Source: Wenzhouxiangella sediminis (GTDB lineage: Bacteria; Pseudomonadota; Gammaproteobacteria; Xanthomonadales; Wenzhouxiangellaceae). From it: a stretch of 64,000 nt of DNA. Position 1 is the first letter of the stretch; each line of letters begins with the position of its first letter. The notes under the pieces were generated by a model. That model was not told where the DNA came from and ran no database searches. It saw nothing but the letters and a program-made list of their open reading frames with translations. The translations under genes were made by a program, and so were the position numbers. Positions 54,066 to 63,075 of this stretch are shown here, piece after piece. The stretch is taken from assembly GCF_003410055.1 (NCBI RefSeq), contig NZ_QUZK01000041.1:151506-215505 (forward strand), written 5' to 3'.

Positions 54066-54770
54066 ATGGCAGAGACCCTGAGTTCAGCACTCAAGATCCT
54101 GATCATCGTGACCTCCTCGGGCCAGATGGGCGAGGGCGGCGAGCCCACCGGCGTGTGGCTCGAGGAACTGGCCGTGCCCTACCTGCACCTGCGCGACGCC
54201 GGTTTCGACGTCACGGTCGTGTCGGTCGAGGGCGGCAAGCTGCCCGTCGATCCGCGCAGCATTACCGAGCGCGGCGAGAACCCCGAGCCGGTCGAGCGTT
54301 TCCTCGACGACGGGCAGGGTCAGCAAATCCTGGAGAACAGCGCAGCCTTGTCGAGCGTGAACCCGTCCGAGTTCGACGCGGTGTTCTTCCCCGGTGGGCA
54401 CGGCACGATGTGGGACTTCCCGGCCGACAACATCGGGCAGATCGTGTCGGACTTCATCGCCGCCGACAAACCGGTCGCGGCCGTCTGCCACGGCCCGGCG
54501 GCCCTGGTTTCGGCCACCGGAGCCGACGGCAAGCCCATCGTCGACGGCCTGAAAGTCAGCGCCTTCACCAACAGCGAGGAAGAGGCGGTGGGCCTGCAGG
54601 ACGCCGTGCCGTTTTCCCTGACCGACCGACTGCGCGAACTGGGTGCGCAGGTAAAGACCGCGCCGGACTTCCAGCCCTTCGCCGTGCGCGACGGCCTGCT
54701 GATCACCGGCCAGAACCCGCAGTCCTCGGAAAAGGTCGCTGAACTGCTTGCCGCCACCCTGAAGAACTGA
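54066..54770 (+). CDS. DJ-1/PfpI (Hsp31-like) family protein, 234 aa
   Basis: Cytosolic glutamine-amidotransferase-fold protein. The nucleophile elbow is AAVCHGPAAL (Cys141), preceded by FFPGGHGTMWDFP and followed by FTNSEEEAVGL. The length and insertions match the Hsp31/YajL-type glyoxalase and chaperone branch. These proteins detoxify methylglyoxal or repair glycated groups. The palindrome in the leader suggests induction by a dedicated repressor, perhaps one that senses electrophiles; that is inference. Confidence 0.9.
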   Translation: MAETLSSALKILIIVTSSGQMGEGGEPTGVWLEELAVPYLHLRDAGFDVTVVSVEGGKLPVDPRSITERGENPEPVERFLDDGQGQQILENSAALSSVNPSEFDAVFFPGGHGTMWDFPADNIGQIVSDFIAADKPVAAVCHGPAALVSATGADGKPIVDGLKVSAFTNSEEEAVGLQDAVPFSLTDRLRELGAQVKTAPDFQPFAVRDGLLITGQNPQSSEKVAELLAATLKN

Positions 54771-54784
54771 CGGGCACCGAACAT

Positions 54785-54814
54785 TGGCCCGCTCCGGCCG
54801 ACCGGGGCGGGCCA
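54785..54814 (+). terminator. Possible hairpin terminator after the DJ-1/PfpI gene
   Basis: TGGCCCGC-CCGG and its complement with one bulge form a strong GC stem 15 bases past the stop codon. There is no T run, so it may only be a hairpin that stabilises RNA. Confidence 0.35.
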
Positions 54815-54869
54815 TGACGGCGCTGCGTTAGACTCGGTTGCTCCTGGACCACCACCGGAGCTGTCGTCA

Positions 54870-56900
54870 ATGCACGCCCCCCGTTTTCTTGCCCTGATCC
54901 TGGGCCTGCTACCCGTAGTTGCCGTCGCCGACCAGCGGCTGCAGTCCGCCGACCTGTTCGACCTGCAATACGCCAGCGAGGTGCGCATCTCGCCCGACGG
55001 CGAGCGCATCGTCTATACCCGCTCGATCCACGACATCATGTGCGACTGCGTGCGGTCCAACCTCTGGATCGTCGACGCCGACGGCGACAACCACCAGCCC
55101 TTGCTTTCCGGACGCGACAGCTACTCGTCGCCGCGATGGTCGCCCTCCGGCGATCGCCTGGCCTACGTGGCCAAGGACGAAGCCGGCAAGACCCAGCTCT
55201 ACGTTCGCTGGATGGCATCGGGTCGGACGGCGATGGTGAGCAACCTGGTCGAGTCGCCTTCCTCGATGGCCTGGTCGCCCGACGGGGAGTCGATCGCCTT
55301 CACCATGCACGTGCCGGCCGAGAAGCCCTCGCTGGCCAGGCCGCCCGAAAAGCCCGAGGGCGCCGACTGGGCCGAGCCGCCGGTGGTGATCGACAGCGTC
55401 GTCTACCGATTCGACGGACGCGGCTACCTCGACCCGGGCTTCGAGCACGTCTTCGTCGTGGCCGCGCAGGGCGGTGCCGCGCGCCAGCTGACATCGGGTG
55501 ACTTCAATCACGGCGGCCCACTGGCCTGGATGGCCGACGGCTCGGGTATCGTCTTTGCCGCCAACCGGGACGAGGACTGGCAGTACGAACTCAACGAAAG
55601 CGACTTGTTCCGCATCGGGCTCGAAGGCGAGCTCGAGCAGCTCACCGACCTGCCGGGCATCGAGGCCGCCCCGGCCGTCTCGCCCGACGGCGAGACCATC
55701 GCCTTCGAGCGCGACGACCACCAGGGCCGGCAGTACACCATCAACGCGCTGGGCCTGATCGACGCCGACGGCGGCAACCTGCGCATCCTCGGCGAAGACC
55801 TGGACCGCTCCATCGAAGGCCCGACCTGGGCGGCGAACGGCAAGTCGCTGTACTTCCACTACACCGACCGCGGCTGGCGCAAGGTCGGGCGAATCGACCT
55901 CGACGGCGACATCGACACGATCGTCGACGGCATCAACGGCACGAGCGTCGGCCGCCCCTATCGCAGCGGCGACTATTCGGTGGCCGACGACGGCACCATC
56001 GCCTACACCCTGGGCACCGAAAAGACCCCGGCCGACGTCTGGGTTCGGCCGCGCCGCGGCGACCACCGGCGCCTGACCGACCTCAACCGCAACCTGCTCG
56101 ACCGACGCGCGATGGGCGAGGTCCACGAGATCGTCTACGAATCCGCGGTCGACGGCACGGAAATCCAGGGCTGGTACCTGACCCCGCCGGATTTCGACCC
56201 CGAAAAGCAATATCCGCTGATACTGGAAATCCACGGCGGTCCGCACCTGGCCTACGGCCCGCACTTCTCCGCCGAGATGCAGCGCATGGCCGCCGAGGGC
56301 TACGTCGTCTTCTACGACAACCACCGCGGCTCCTCGGGCTATGGCCGCGACTTCGGCATGCTGCTCGAATACAAGTACGCCTCGGAAGAAGACTTCGGCG
56401 ATCACATGTCGGGCGTGGATGCCATGATCGAGCAGGGCTTCATCGATCCCGAGCGCCTGTTCGTCACCGGCGGCTCGGCCGGCGGCATCGCGGCTGCCTA
56501 CGCCATCGGCCTGACCGACCGCTTCAAGGCGGCTGCCGTGGCCAAGCCGGTCATCAACTGGATCTCCAAGACGCTCACCGGCGACTACTACCCCAGCCAG
56601 ATCGAGCGCCAGTTCCCCGGCCTGCCCTGGGAGAACTTCGAGCACTACTGGCAGCGCTCGCCCCTGTCGCTGGTCGGCAACGTCAGCACCCCCACGCTGC
56701 TGATCACCGGCGAGGAAGACTTCCGCACGCCCATGTCGGAGACCGAGCAGTACTACCAGGCGCTCAAGCTCGCCCGCGTGGAGGCCGTCATGGTCCGCCT
56801 GCCCGGCACCTCCCACGGCATCGCCAGCCGCCCGTCGCGCCTGATCGCCAAGATCGACAACATCCTGGCCTGGTTCGAGCGCCATGACGAAGGCAAGTAA
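54870..56900 (+). CDS. Secreted S9-family prolyl oligopeptidase-like peptidase, 676 aa
   Basis: Signal peptide (FLALILGLLPVVAVA), then an N-terminal beta-propeller with TolB/WD40-like blades (VRISPDGERIVYTR, PRWSPSGDRLAYVA and MAWSPDGESIAF), and a C-terminal alpha/beta hydrolase. Catalytic residues: Ser536 in GGSAGG, Asp in TGEEDFRTP and His in GTSHGI. FDNHRGSSGYG-like (here YDNHRGSSGYG) is the oxyanion region. It is an exported dipeptidyl- or acylaminoacyl-type peptidase that feeds on peptides. The patatin gene starts inside its last codons. Confidence 0.93.
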   Translation: MHAPRFLALILGLLPVVAVADQRLQSADLFDLQYASEVRISPDGERIVYTRSIHDIMCDCVRSNLWIVDADGDNHQPLLSGRDSYSSPRWSPSGDRLAYVAKDEAGKTQLYVRWMASGRTAMVSNLVESPSSMAWSPDGESIAFTMHVPAEKPSLARPPEKPEGADWAEPPVVIDSVVYRFDGRGYLDPGFEHVFVVAAQGGAARQLTSGDFNHGGPLAWMADGSGIVFAANRDEDWQYELNESDLFRIGLEGELEQLTDLPGIEAAPAVSPDGETIAFERDDHQGRQYTINALGLIDADGGNLRILGEDLDRSIEGPTWAANGKSLYFHYTDRGWRKVGRIDLDGDIDTIVDGINGTSVGRPYRSGDYSVADDGTIAYTLGTEKTPADVWVRPRRGDHRRLTDLNRNLLDRRAMGEVHEIVYESAVDGTEIQGWYLTPPDFDPEKQYPLILEIHGGPHLAYGPHFSAEMQRMAAEGYVVFYDNHRGSSGYGRDFGMLLEYKYASEEDFGDHMSGVDAMIEQGFIDPERLFVTGGSAGGIAAAYAIGLTDRFKAAAVAKPVINWISKTLTGDYYPSQIERQFPGLPWENFEHYWQRSPLSLVGNVSTPTLLITGEEDFRTPMSETEQYYQALKLARVEAVMVRLPGTSHGIASRPSRLIAKIDNILAWFERHDEGK

Positions 56901-57906
56901 CAGGACACTGTCGTCCCGGAAGCCGCGAAGCGGCTATCCGGGACCTCCCGGATTGCTGGCCGGTGCGTTGTGCTGGCTGGCCCTGGTGGCCGGAACCCCG
57001 GCTGCGGGCGAGGCGCCCGAGACCGCTGCCGAAGCGGCCTGCGCCGAACCGGACGTCGCCCTGGTGCTGGGTTCCGGCGGCGCCGCCGGGCTGGGTCATA
57101 TCGCCATGCTGCGCGCGTTTGAAGAGCAGGGTATCCGGCCGGCCGCCGTGGCGGGAACGAGCATCGGCGCCATCGTCGGGACGCTCTTCGCCGCCGGCCT
57201 GGACAGCGCAGCAATCGAGTCCCTTTTCCGTGATTTCGGCGGGTCGGCCTTCAACCCCTTCGCCGGCTGGATCGGCGACGCCGCCGCCCCCGGCCTGCGC
57301 GAACTGATCGAGATCGACCTCGGCAACGGCAGCCTGCTCGACTCGAACCGCTTCACGGATTTCGTCGCCGAGCGCATGTCCGCCCGGCAGTTCGCGGACA
57401 CGCAGATACCACTATATGTCGTTGCAACAGACTTCTGGAGCGGGGAAGCCCGCGTGCTCCGCAACGGCGACCTGCTGCAGGCCATGCGCGCCAGCATGGC
57501 CGTGCCCGGCGTGTTCGCGCCGGTGCCGATGGGAGAAGACCTGTTGATCGACGGCGGCGCCTCCAATCCACTGCCGGTCGACGTGGTGGCCGACCACGAC
57601 ATTGTCGTGGCCATCGACGTCACCGGCTCACGCCGACCCGGCACCGGCGAGCGGCCGGACATCAGCGACCTGCTGTTCTCCAGCTTCGAGATCATGCAGC
57701 AGTCGATCATTCGTGCGCGGCTGCGCGAGTACCCGGCCGACATCTACATCAAGCCCGAACTCGACGACATCCGCATGCTGCACTTCGACCGCGTCGACGA
57801 GATTCTCGAGCGCACCCGCCCGGCCGCTCGCGAACTGGCCGAGCGCCTGCGTGAACTCACCGCACAGCGCTGCGCGGGCGCCGGCGCCGGCGCGAAAGGA
57901 AACTAG
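56884..57906 (+). CDS. Patatin-like phospholipase, 340 aa
   Basis: Exported lipid acyl hydrolase with the Ser-Asp dyad: GTSIGA (Ser93) and DGGASNP (Asp223), plus the oxyanion loop VLGSGGAAGLGHIAML. The frame overlaps the S9 stop by 17 bases, which suggests coupling. A REP-like palindrome occupies codons 10-22, so the N-terminal LSSRKPRSGYPGPPG is encoded by a repeat. A TTG at 56953 would place the signal peptide (LLAGALCWLALVAG) at the N terminus and is a credible alternative start. The rest is standard for the family. Confidence 0.85.
   Translation: MTKASNRTLSSRKPRSGYPGPPGLLAGALCWLALVAGTPAAGEAPETAAEAACAEPDVALVLGSGGAAGLGHIAMLRAFEEQGIRPAAVAGTSIGAIVGTLFAAGLDSAAIESLFRDFGGSAFNPFAGWIGDAAAPGLRELIEIDLGNGSLLDSNRFTDFVAERMSARQFADTQIPLYVVATDFWSGEARVLRNGDLLQAMRASMAVPGVFAPVPMGEDLLIDGGASNPLPVDVVADHDIVVAIDVTGSRRPGTGERPDISDLLFSSFEIMQQSIIRARLREYPADIYIKPELDDIRMLHFDRVDEILERTRPAARELAERLRELTAQRCAGAGAGAKGN
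56910..56949 (+). repeat. REP-like palindromic element, copy 1 (inside the patatin reading frame)
   Basis: GTCCCGGA-AGCCGC-GAA-GCGGCT-A-TCCGGGAC is a near-perfect hairpin of 14 base pairs, flanked by GTC and CTCCC. The element at 61302 has the same frame, flanks and orientation but a different inner stem, which is the mark of REP families. Confidence 0.8.
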
Positions 57907-58060
57907 CTTCCGGCTTGCCCGGGGAAACCCGCCCGGCGTGTTTCCGCCGGGATCGGCGTGCCGCCATGACGGCGGCGGAAACGAGGGGGTCATGCTTTCG
58001 CAATGAATCGGCGCTAGACTTTTGCGCTTTGTTGTACGCAAGAGAATAGGGAGTCCACCC

Positions 58061-61000
58061 GTGAAGCAATCTGCAACCGCGGCCATCGCCGCGTGCCTGC
58101 TGGCCCTTGCGGCCGCCGCGCCCGCCTGGGCGCAGGATCTCTGGATCAATGAATTCCATTACGACAACGACGGTGCCGACGTCGGCGAATTCGTCGAAGT
58201 GGTCGTGGCCGATTCCGTCGGCACAGCGCCGGCGAGCATCGAAGTGGTGCTCTACAACGGCAGCAACGGCACCAGCTACGGCACGCACACGCTCGATACC
58301 TTTACCGCCACGCCGGTCTCGGGCTTCACCATCTACGACAAGGCCATTTCCGGCATCCAGAACGGCGGGCCCGACGGCATCGCCCTGGTCGAGGGCGGCG
58401 CCCTGGTGCAGTTCCTCAGCTACGAAGGCAGCTTCACCGCGACCGACGGCCCCGCCAGCGGCGCCACCTCGACCGACATCGGCGTCAGCGAGGGTGGGGG
58501 CACGGCCGTGGGTCAATCGCTGCAGCTCGGCGGCTCGGGTTCCGGCTACGGCGATTTCACCTGGTCGGCGCCTGCTGCCGAAACACCGGGTGCGGTCAAC
58601 AACGGCCAGACCCTGAGCGTGCCGACGCCGATGCTCAACGAGATCGGCATCAGCGATACCGGAACCGACGCCGAGTTCATCGAACTGGCGGGCCCGGCCG
58701 GTGCCGACCTGAGCGGCCTGGACCTGATCGTGCTCGCGGGCACCACGAACGGCAGCGTCAATCCGGGTGTGGTCAGTGTGCACTTCGACCTGACCGGCTC
58801 GGTTCCCGCCGACGGCTACTGGGCGATCACGTCGCCCGAAGCGGACGCGACCTACGGCGTTACCGGCGATCAGTCGTTCCCCGACAACACGCTCAGCAAC
58901 GACTCCACCACCTATCTGCTGGTCAGCGGCTTCACCGGGGCGGTATCCGACGACCTCGATACCAACGACGACGGCGTACTCGACGTGACGCCCTGGACGG
59001 CGATTGCGGACGACGTGGCCGTGACCGCGGGCGACTCGCCGGTACTCTACAGCGCCACGGCCGTCGGCCCGGACGGCGCTTTCCTGCCGGCCGGCATCTT
59101 CCGCTGCCCCGACGGCGACGGTACCTGGGACCTGCTGAACTTCAGCCCCGAAAACGGCACGCCGGGCGTCGACAACGGCTGCCCGGACACCAACCTGCCC
59201 ACCGTGACCGCCACCGATCCGACCGACGGCCAGACCGGCGTGCCGGTCAACAGCGGCATCCTGATCGACTTCAGCGAAGCTATCGACGCCACCGCCAGCG
59301 CGGTAACCCTGGAATGCGGCGGTAATGCGCAGACTTTGAGCGGTCTGCCGGACAGCGGCGTCACCCAGCTGGTGCTGACTCCGGATGCGGACTATCCCGC
59401 GGGCGTGACCTGTAACGCCACCGTCGTCGCCGCCGAGATCGTCGACGGCCAGGGCGATTCGCCCGCCGAAGACTTCTCCTGGAGCTTCCAGACCGATCCG
59501 GGCGTGCTCGAGATCTGGCAGATCCAGGGCGCCGGTGCCGCCTCGCCCTTCGCCGGCCAGGTCGTGACCACCGAAGGCAACGTGGTCACCGCCGTCGGGC
59601 CCGAAGGCTTCTTCATCCAGACGCCCGATGCCCGGGCCGACGCCAGCGTCGATACCTCCAACGGTATCTACGTCTACACCGGCACGGCACCCACCGTGGC
59701 GGTCGGCGACGTCGTCAACGTGGAAGGCGAGATCGTCGAGTATTTCGACTTCACCGAGTTCACCAACAACCCGATCGTGACCGTTTCCTCCGGCGGCGCC
59801 ACGCTGCCGACGGCCGTGGTCTTCGACGCCAACGTGCCTTCTTCGGACCCGGACGCGCCTTCGTGCGCCATCGAGTTCGAATGCTACGAGGGCATGCGAA
59901 TCAGCCTGCCCGAGGGCATGGTCAGCTCCGGCAACCAGGGCTTCGGCAACGAGCCGCTGGCCGAGGTGTCGATCAAGGCCGGTGCCGAGCGTGCCTTCCG
60001 CGAACCGGGCATCCTCGAGCCGGGCCTGCCCGGCCTGCCCGTTTGGGACGGCAACCCGGAAGTCTTCGAGATCAGCCCCGCCGCGCTGGGCCTGCCGGCA
60101 ACCGCCTTGTTCGGCGGCACCCGCGTGCAGGCCGAAGGCGTGCTCGGCTACAGCTTCGGCGACTACGAGCTGTGGCCGAGCAGCCTGACCATTCTCGAAG
60201 AGCCCACCCTGCCGGGCGCGGTGCCGGCACCGCAGGCCGGTGATGTGGCCATCGGCTCGATCAACGTGCTGCGCCTGTTCGACGACATCGACGACCCCGG
60301 CATCGACGAGCCCGTCGAGTCCACGGCCGTCTACGAAGCCCGGCTGGCCCGCTTTGCCGATCACATCGTCAACGCCATGAACGCCCCGGCGGTGATCGCC
60401 TTCCAGGAAGTCGAAAAGCAGGGCGTGCTCGACGACCTGGCCGCGGAGATCGCCACCCTGGACGCCACGCTCAGCTACAGCTCCGAGCTGATCGAGGGCA
60501 ACGACGTCGGCGGCATCGATGTCGGCTACCTGGTGCGTTCGGACGTAACCGTGCTCGGCGTCGACCAGCTGGGCGAGGCGGAAATCCTGGACTACGACGG
60601 CTCGCTGCTGCACGACCGCCCGCCGCTGCTGCTCGAGGCGCGCTTCGCCGACGGCGAGGACACGCTCGACGTCAACCTGCTGGTGGTGCACAACCGCTCG
60701 CTGGGCGGCATCGACGGCAGCGAGGCCGAGCGCATCAAGACCAAGCGCCTCAAGCAGGCCCAGTCCATCGCCCAGATGGTGCAGGACCTGCAGACCAGCC
60801 AGCCGAACGTGCCCGTCGTGGTGATCGGCGACTTCAACGCCTATGAATTCACCGACGGCTACGTCGACGTGGTCGGCCAGGTCGCCGGCACGGCCGTCGA
60901 TGCCGACAACGAATTCTGGGAAGCGCCCATCACCTCGCCGGCGATGCAGATCGTGACCGAGACCCTGCCGCAGGCCGAACGCTACAGCTTCGTGTTCCAG

Positions 61001-61222
61001 GGCCAGGCGCAGGCGCTCGACCACGCGCTGATCAGCAGCTCGGCCCGGCCGTTTTTCGTTTCCGCGGCCTACACGCGCGGCAACGCCGACGCACCCGAGA
61101 GCTATGAGGAAACTCCGCCCACGGGCGAGGAAGACCTGGGCATGACCGACCACGACAGCCTGGTCATCCAGTTCTCCATCGCCCTCGAGCCGCTCTTCCA
61201 GGATCGTTTCGAGAGCAACTGA
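58061..61222 (+). CDS. Large secreted nuclease of the ExeM/NucH type, 1053 aa
   Basis: Starts at GTG 58061 behind AGGGAG with a signal peptide (AIAACLLALAAAAPAWA). Order: two lamin-tail-like domains (LWINEFHYDNDGADVGEFVEV and MLNEIGISDTGTDAEFIELAG); a Big_5-type Ig domain (VTATDPTDGQTGVPVNSGILIDFS); an OB-like domain (VVTTEGNVVTAVGPEGFFIQ); and a C-terminal endonuclease/exonuclease/phosphatase domain. The catalytic features of the last are VIAFQEVEKQGVLDDL, VVVIGDFNAYEF and MTDHDSLVIQF. It ends in LFQDRFESN, a short tail I recall from other secreted proteins of this lineage. It probably degrades extracellular DNA for nutrients or biofilm release. Confidence 0.93.
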   Translation: MKQSATAAIAACLLALAAAAPAWAQDLWINEFHYDNDGADVGEFVEVVVADSVGTAPASIEVVLYNGSNGTSYGTHTLDTFTATPVSGFTIYDKAISGIQNGGPDGIALVEGGALVQFLSYEGSFTATDGPASGATSTDIGVSEGGGTAVGQSLQLGGSGSGYGDFTWSAPAAETPGAVNNGQTLSVPTPMLNEIGISDTGTDAEFIELAGPAGADLSGLDLIVLAGTTNGSVNPGVVSVHFDLTGSVPADGYWAITSPEADATYGVTGDQSFPDNTLSNDSTTYLLVSGFTGAVSDDLDTNDDGVLDVTPWTAIADDVAVTAGDSPVLYSATAVGPDGAFLPAGIFRCPDGDGTWDLLNFSPENGTPGVDNGCPDTNLPTVTATDPTDGQTGVPVNSGILIDFSEAIDATASAVTLECGGNAQTLSGLPDSGVTQLVLTPDADYPAGVTCNATVVAAEIVDGQGDSPAEDFSWSFQTDPGVLEIWQIQGAGAASPFAGQVVTTEGNVVTAVGPEGFFIQTPDARADASVDTSNGIYVYTGTAPTVAVGDVVNVEGEIVEYFDFTEFTNNPIVTVSSGGATLPTAVVFDANVPSSDPDAPSCAIEFECYEGMRISLPEGMVSSGNQGFGNEPLAEVSIKAGAERAFREPGILEPGLPGLPVWDGNPEVFEISPAALGLPATALFGGTRVQAEGVLGYSFGDYELWPSSLTILEEPTLPGAVPAPQAGDVAIGSINVLRLFDDIDDPGIDEPVESTAVYEARLARFADHIVNAMNAPAVIAFQEVEKQGVLDDLAAEIATLDATLSYSSELIEGNDVGGIDVGYLVRSDVTVLGVDQLGEAEILDYDGSLLHDRPPLLLEARFADGEDTLDVNLLVVHNRSLGGIDGSEAERIKTKRLKQAQSIAQMVQDLQTSQPNVPVVVIGDFNAYEFTDGYVDVVGQVAGTAVDADNEFWEAPITSPAMQIVTETLPQAERYSFVFQGQAQALDHALISSSARPFFVSAAYTRGNADAPESYEETPPTGEEDLGMTDHDSLVIQFSIALEPLFQDRFESN

Positions 61223-61301
61223 AGTCTTGCCATGGCGCCGGCGGCCAGCCCGCCGGCGCCAGCGGCAGACCGCGTCAGAGGAGACCGCAAGCAAAGAATC
61301 C

Positions 61302-61341
61302 GTCGTCCCGGAAAGCGCAACGCGCTTGTCCGGGACCTCCC
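61302..61341 (+). repeat. REP-like palindromic element, copy 2
   Basis: GTCCCGGA-AAGCGC-AAC-GCGCTT-G-TCCGGGAC with the same GTC and CTCCC flanks as the copy at 56910. The inner stem has changed on both sides in a compensating way, so the hairpin itself is conserved. It lies between convergent genes, the usual place for REPs. Confidence 0.85.
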
Positions 61342-61372
61342 ATCTACGGTTTAGACCCCGCACGCACCCCTG

Positions 61373-61900
61373 TCACCCAATCCGTCGCCACTCCCCGGGC
61401 GCCAACCCCTCGACCGACCACTCCCCGATCGACCACCGAATCAGTCGAAGGGTAGGGTGACCAACCGCCGCCGTCATCCGCCGCACCTGCCGATTTCGCC
61501 CCTCCCGCAGCACGATCTCCAGCCACACGTCCACCACGTTCTTGCGATACCGCACCGGCGGATCCCGCGGCCACAGGCCTTCGGGCTCGTCGACCCGCCG
61601 AACCTCCGCCGGCCGTGTCCAGCCGTCCTTCAGCTCGACGCCCCGGCGCAACTGCTCCAGCGCTTCCTCGGAAGGCTCGCGCTCCACCAGTACGCGGTAG
61701 GTCTTCGGCAACTTGAACTTCGGCGAGGCAATCCGGGCTTGCAGCTTGCCGTCGTCGGTCAGAAGCAGCAGCCCTTCGGAGTCCTTGTCCAGCCGCCCGG
61801 CCGGGTACACGCCGGGCACGTCCACATAATCCGCGAGCGTCGGCCCCTCGCCGGTAAATTGGCAGAGCACGCCGAAGGGTTTGTTGAAGGCAATCAGCAT
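61373..61900 (-). CDS. rluE: RluE-type 23S rRNA pseudouridine synthase, 175 aa
   Basis: RsuA/RluB/E/F family enzyme without the S4 domain. The catalytic Asp38 is in YPAGRLDKDSEGLLLLTDDG. FNKPFGVLCQF, KTYRVLVE and VLREGRNRQVRRMTAAVGHPTLRLIR are family motifs. The size and absence of S4 fit RluE, which modifies U2457 of 23S rRNA in E. coli. It is a single gene that starts at ATG 61900 and is convergent with the nuclease gene. Confidence 0.93.
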   Translation of the reverse strand: MLIAFNKPFGVLCQFTGEGPTLADYVDVPGVYPAGRLDKDSEGLLLLTDDGKLQARIASPKFKLPKTYRVLVEREPSEEALEQLRRGVELKDGWTRPAEVRRVDEPEGLWPRDPPVRYRKNVVDVWLEIVLREGRNRQVRRMTAAVGHPTLRLIRWSIGEWSVEGLAPGEWRRIG

Positions 61901-62102
61901 GCGGGGAAGGATAGACGCTGCCGCGGCCGCCTGCAGGCTGGCATCCCTCGAAGCCTTGAATCGGACTTGCGGAGCGGGCAGTATCTGCCCCTTTTACTGC
62001 GCAACGCCTCTCGGGGGTTGGGCGACCTTCAAGAGTTGCAGCTTGCGTGGCAGCCAACCCGGCAAGGGCGAGACAGACCAACCTCTGGATCAGTTGGTGA
62101 TC

Positions 62103-62441
62103 ATGAGCCTGCAACAGGTCGCCAAGCAGGTAGAACGGCAAGTGTTTTCAGTACAGGAGATTCCGGAGGAGGCCGAGCCCGTCAAGTTCGCTCAGTCGTT
62201 GTTCGTGTTCGTGATCCTTGCATTGGGAGCGCTGAATTTCCTCATCGAAGGGGTGTTTTCCTGGATCTTCCCCGTTTCCATACCATTGGCGGGTTACTAC
62301 GCAATTGCCGTATTCAGAACGGGTTACGCAATCGGCCGATACGAGGTCTACCATCGCGACAAGAATCCGAACATGTACAAGGTTCATCTTCTGGGCGCGG
62401 TCGGACTCATGATTCTGGCATTCCTTGCATGGGTCACTTGA
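62103..62441 (+). CDS. Small membrane protein of unknown function, 112 aa
   Basis: Not recognised. The amphipathic N-terminal 30 residues are followed by three hydrophobic segments (FAQSLFVFVILALGALNFL, GVFSWIFPVSIPLAGYYAIAVF and VHLLGAVGLMILAFLAWV). A conserved-looking loop RTGYAIGRYEVYHRDKNP lies between the second and third. It probably sits in the inner membrane. Ribosome-site support for the start is weak; a GTG two codons upstream is possible. Confidence 0.7.
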   Translation: MSLQQVAKQVERQVFSVQEIPEEAEPVKFAQSLFVFVILALGALNFLIEGVFSWIFPVSIPLAGYYAIAVFRTGYAIGRYEVYHRDKNPNMYKVHLLGAVGLMILAFLAWVT

Positions 62442-62494
62442 TATCGAATTCCTGGTGGGCTGCACGCAACATCCGGCAGAAGGGCTGGTCGTCG

Positions 62495-62995
62495 ATGAGC
62501 CCGGCATCAAGGTGGGTTATTGCTCTGGTTCCATTGCTGGGACTTTCGGCTTGCGACCAGGCGCCGCGCGAAGTCTATGTTCCCGAATCCGAGCCGCAAG
62601 TCGAACTGGCCGTTCGTGCGTCCGCGCTGGAAGTTTCGGTGGGCGAACCCGTCGTGCTCCATGCAGAGCGTTGGAGCCGCGGTGAGTGGAAGCTTGTCGA
62701 AAAGCGCGAGTTGGACAGCGGGCAGTGCTGGCTGAGGCATCCGCCGGAAAGTCATGAGGAAGAAGTTGCCGACAACCTCCGCTGGGAAGCTACGCCGTCC
62801 GCCGGAGTTCGTTTCAATAAGACCCCTCGATCGGATCACTCACGCAGCGCTGTATTCGATCAGCCCGGAAAGTTCGTGTTGCGCGCAAGCTCCAGAATCT
62901 GGTGCCGCCCCGGAAAGCAGGCGGAAGGAAGACCCATCGAGATTCTGGTCCGGGATGACAGCGGTCGAACATCAATTCCGGGCCAGGACCATTGA
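62495..62995 (+). CDS. Lipoprotein of unknown function, 166 aa
   Basis: Lipobox LSAC in WVIALVPLLGLSACDQA. The mature region is a small beta-sandwich-like domain (VELAVRASALEVSVGEPVVLHAERW to RPIEILVRDDSG) with the feel of an Ig or bacterial invasin-type fold. The motif LEVSVGEPVVLHAE is common in Ig-like domains. Two Cys (QCWLRH and IWCRPG) could pair. The start at ATG 62495 is preferred over upstream codons since it opens the signal peptide. No function known. Confidence 0.75.
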   Translation: MSPASRWVIALVPLLGLSACDQAPREVYVPESEPQVELAVRASALEVSVGEPVVLHAERWSRGEWKLVEKRELDSGQCWLRHPPESHEEEVADNLRWEATPSAGVRFNKTPRSDHSRSAVFDQPGKFVLRASSRIWCRPGKQAEGRPIEILVRDDSGRTSIPGQDH

Positions 62996-63075
62996 CGCCC
63001 GGTTCAAGCGCGGCCGGCCGTTTCGCTGATGTCGTGAATCTGATATATCGAACTCAATCACTCAGGAAGCTTTCC

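Noticed and set aside
54909..56885. Open frame of 658 codons on the minus strand
   Set aside because: Antisense to the S9 peptidase with an intact catalytic triad.
57857..61363. Open frame of 1168 codons on the minus strand
   Set aside because: Antisense to the secreted nuclease, low-complexity Val/Gly/Arg-rich, and without a recognisable domain.
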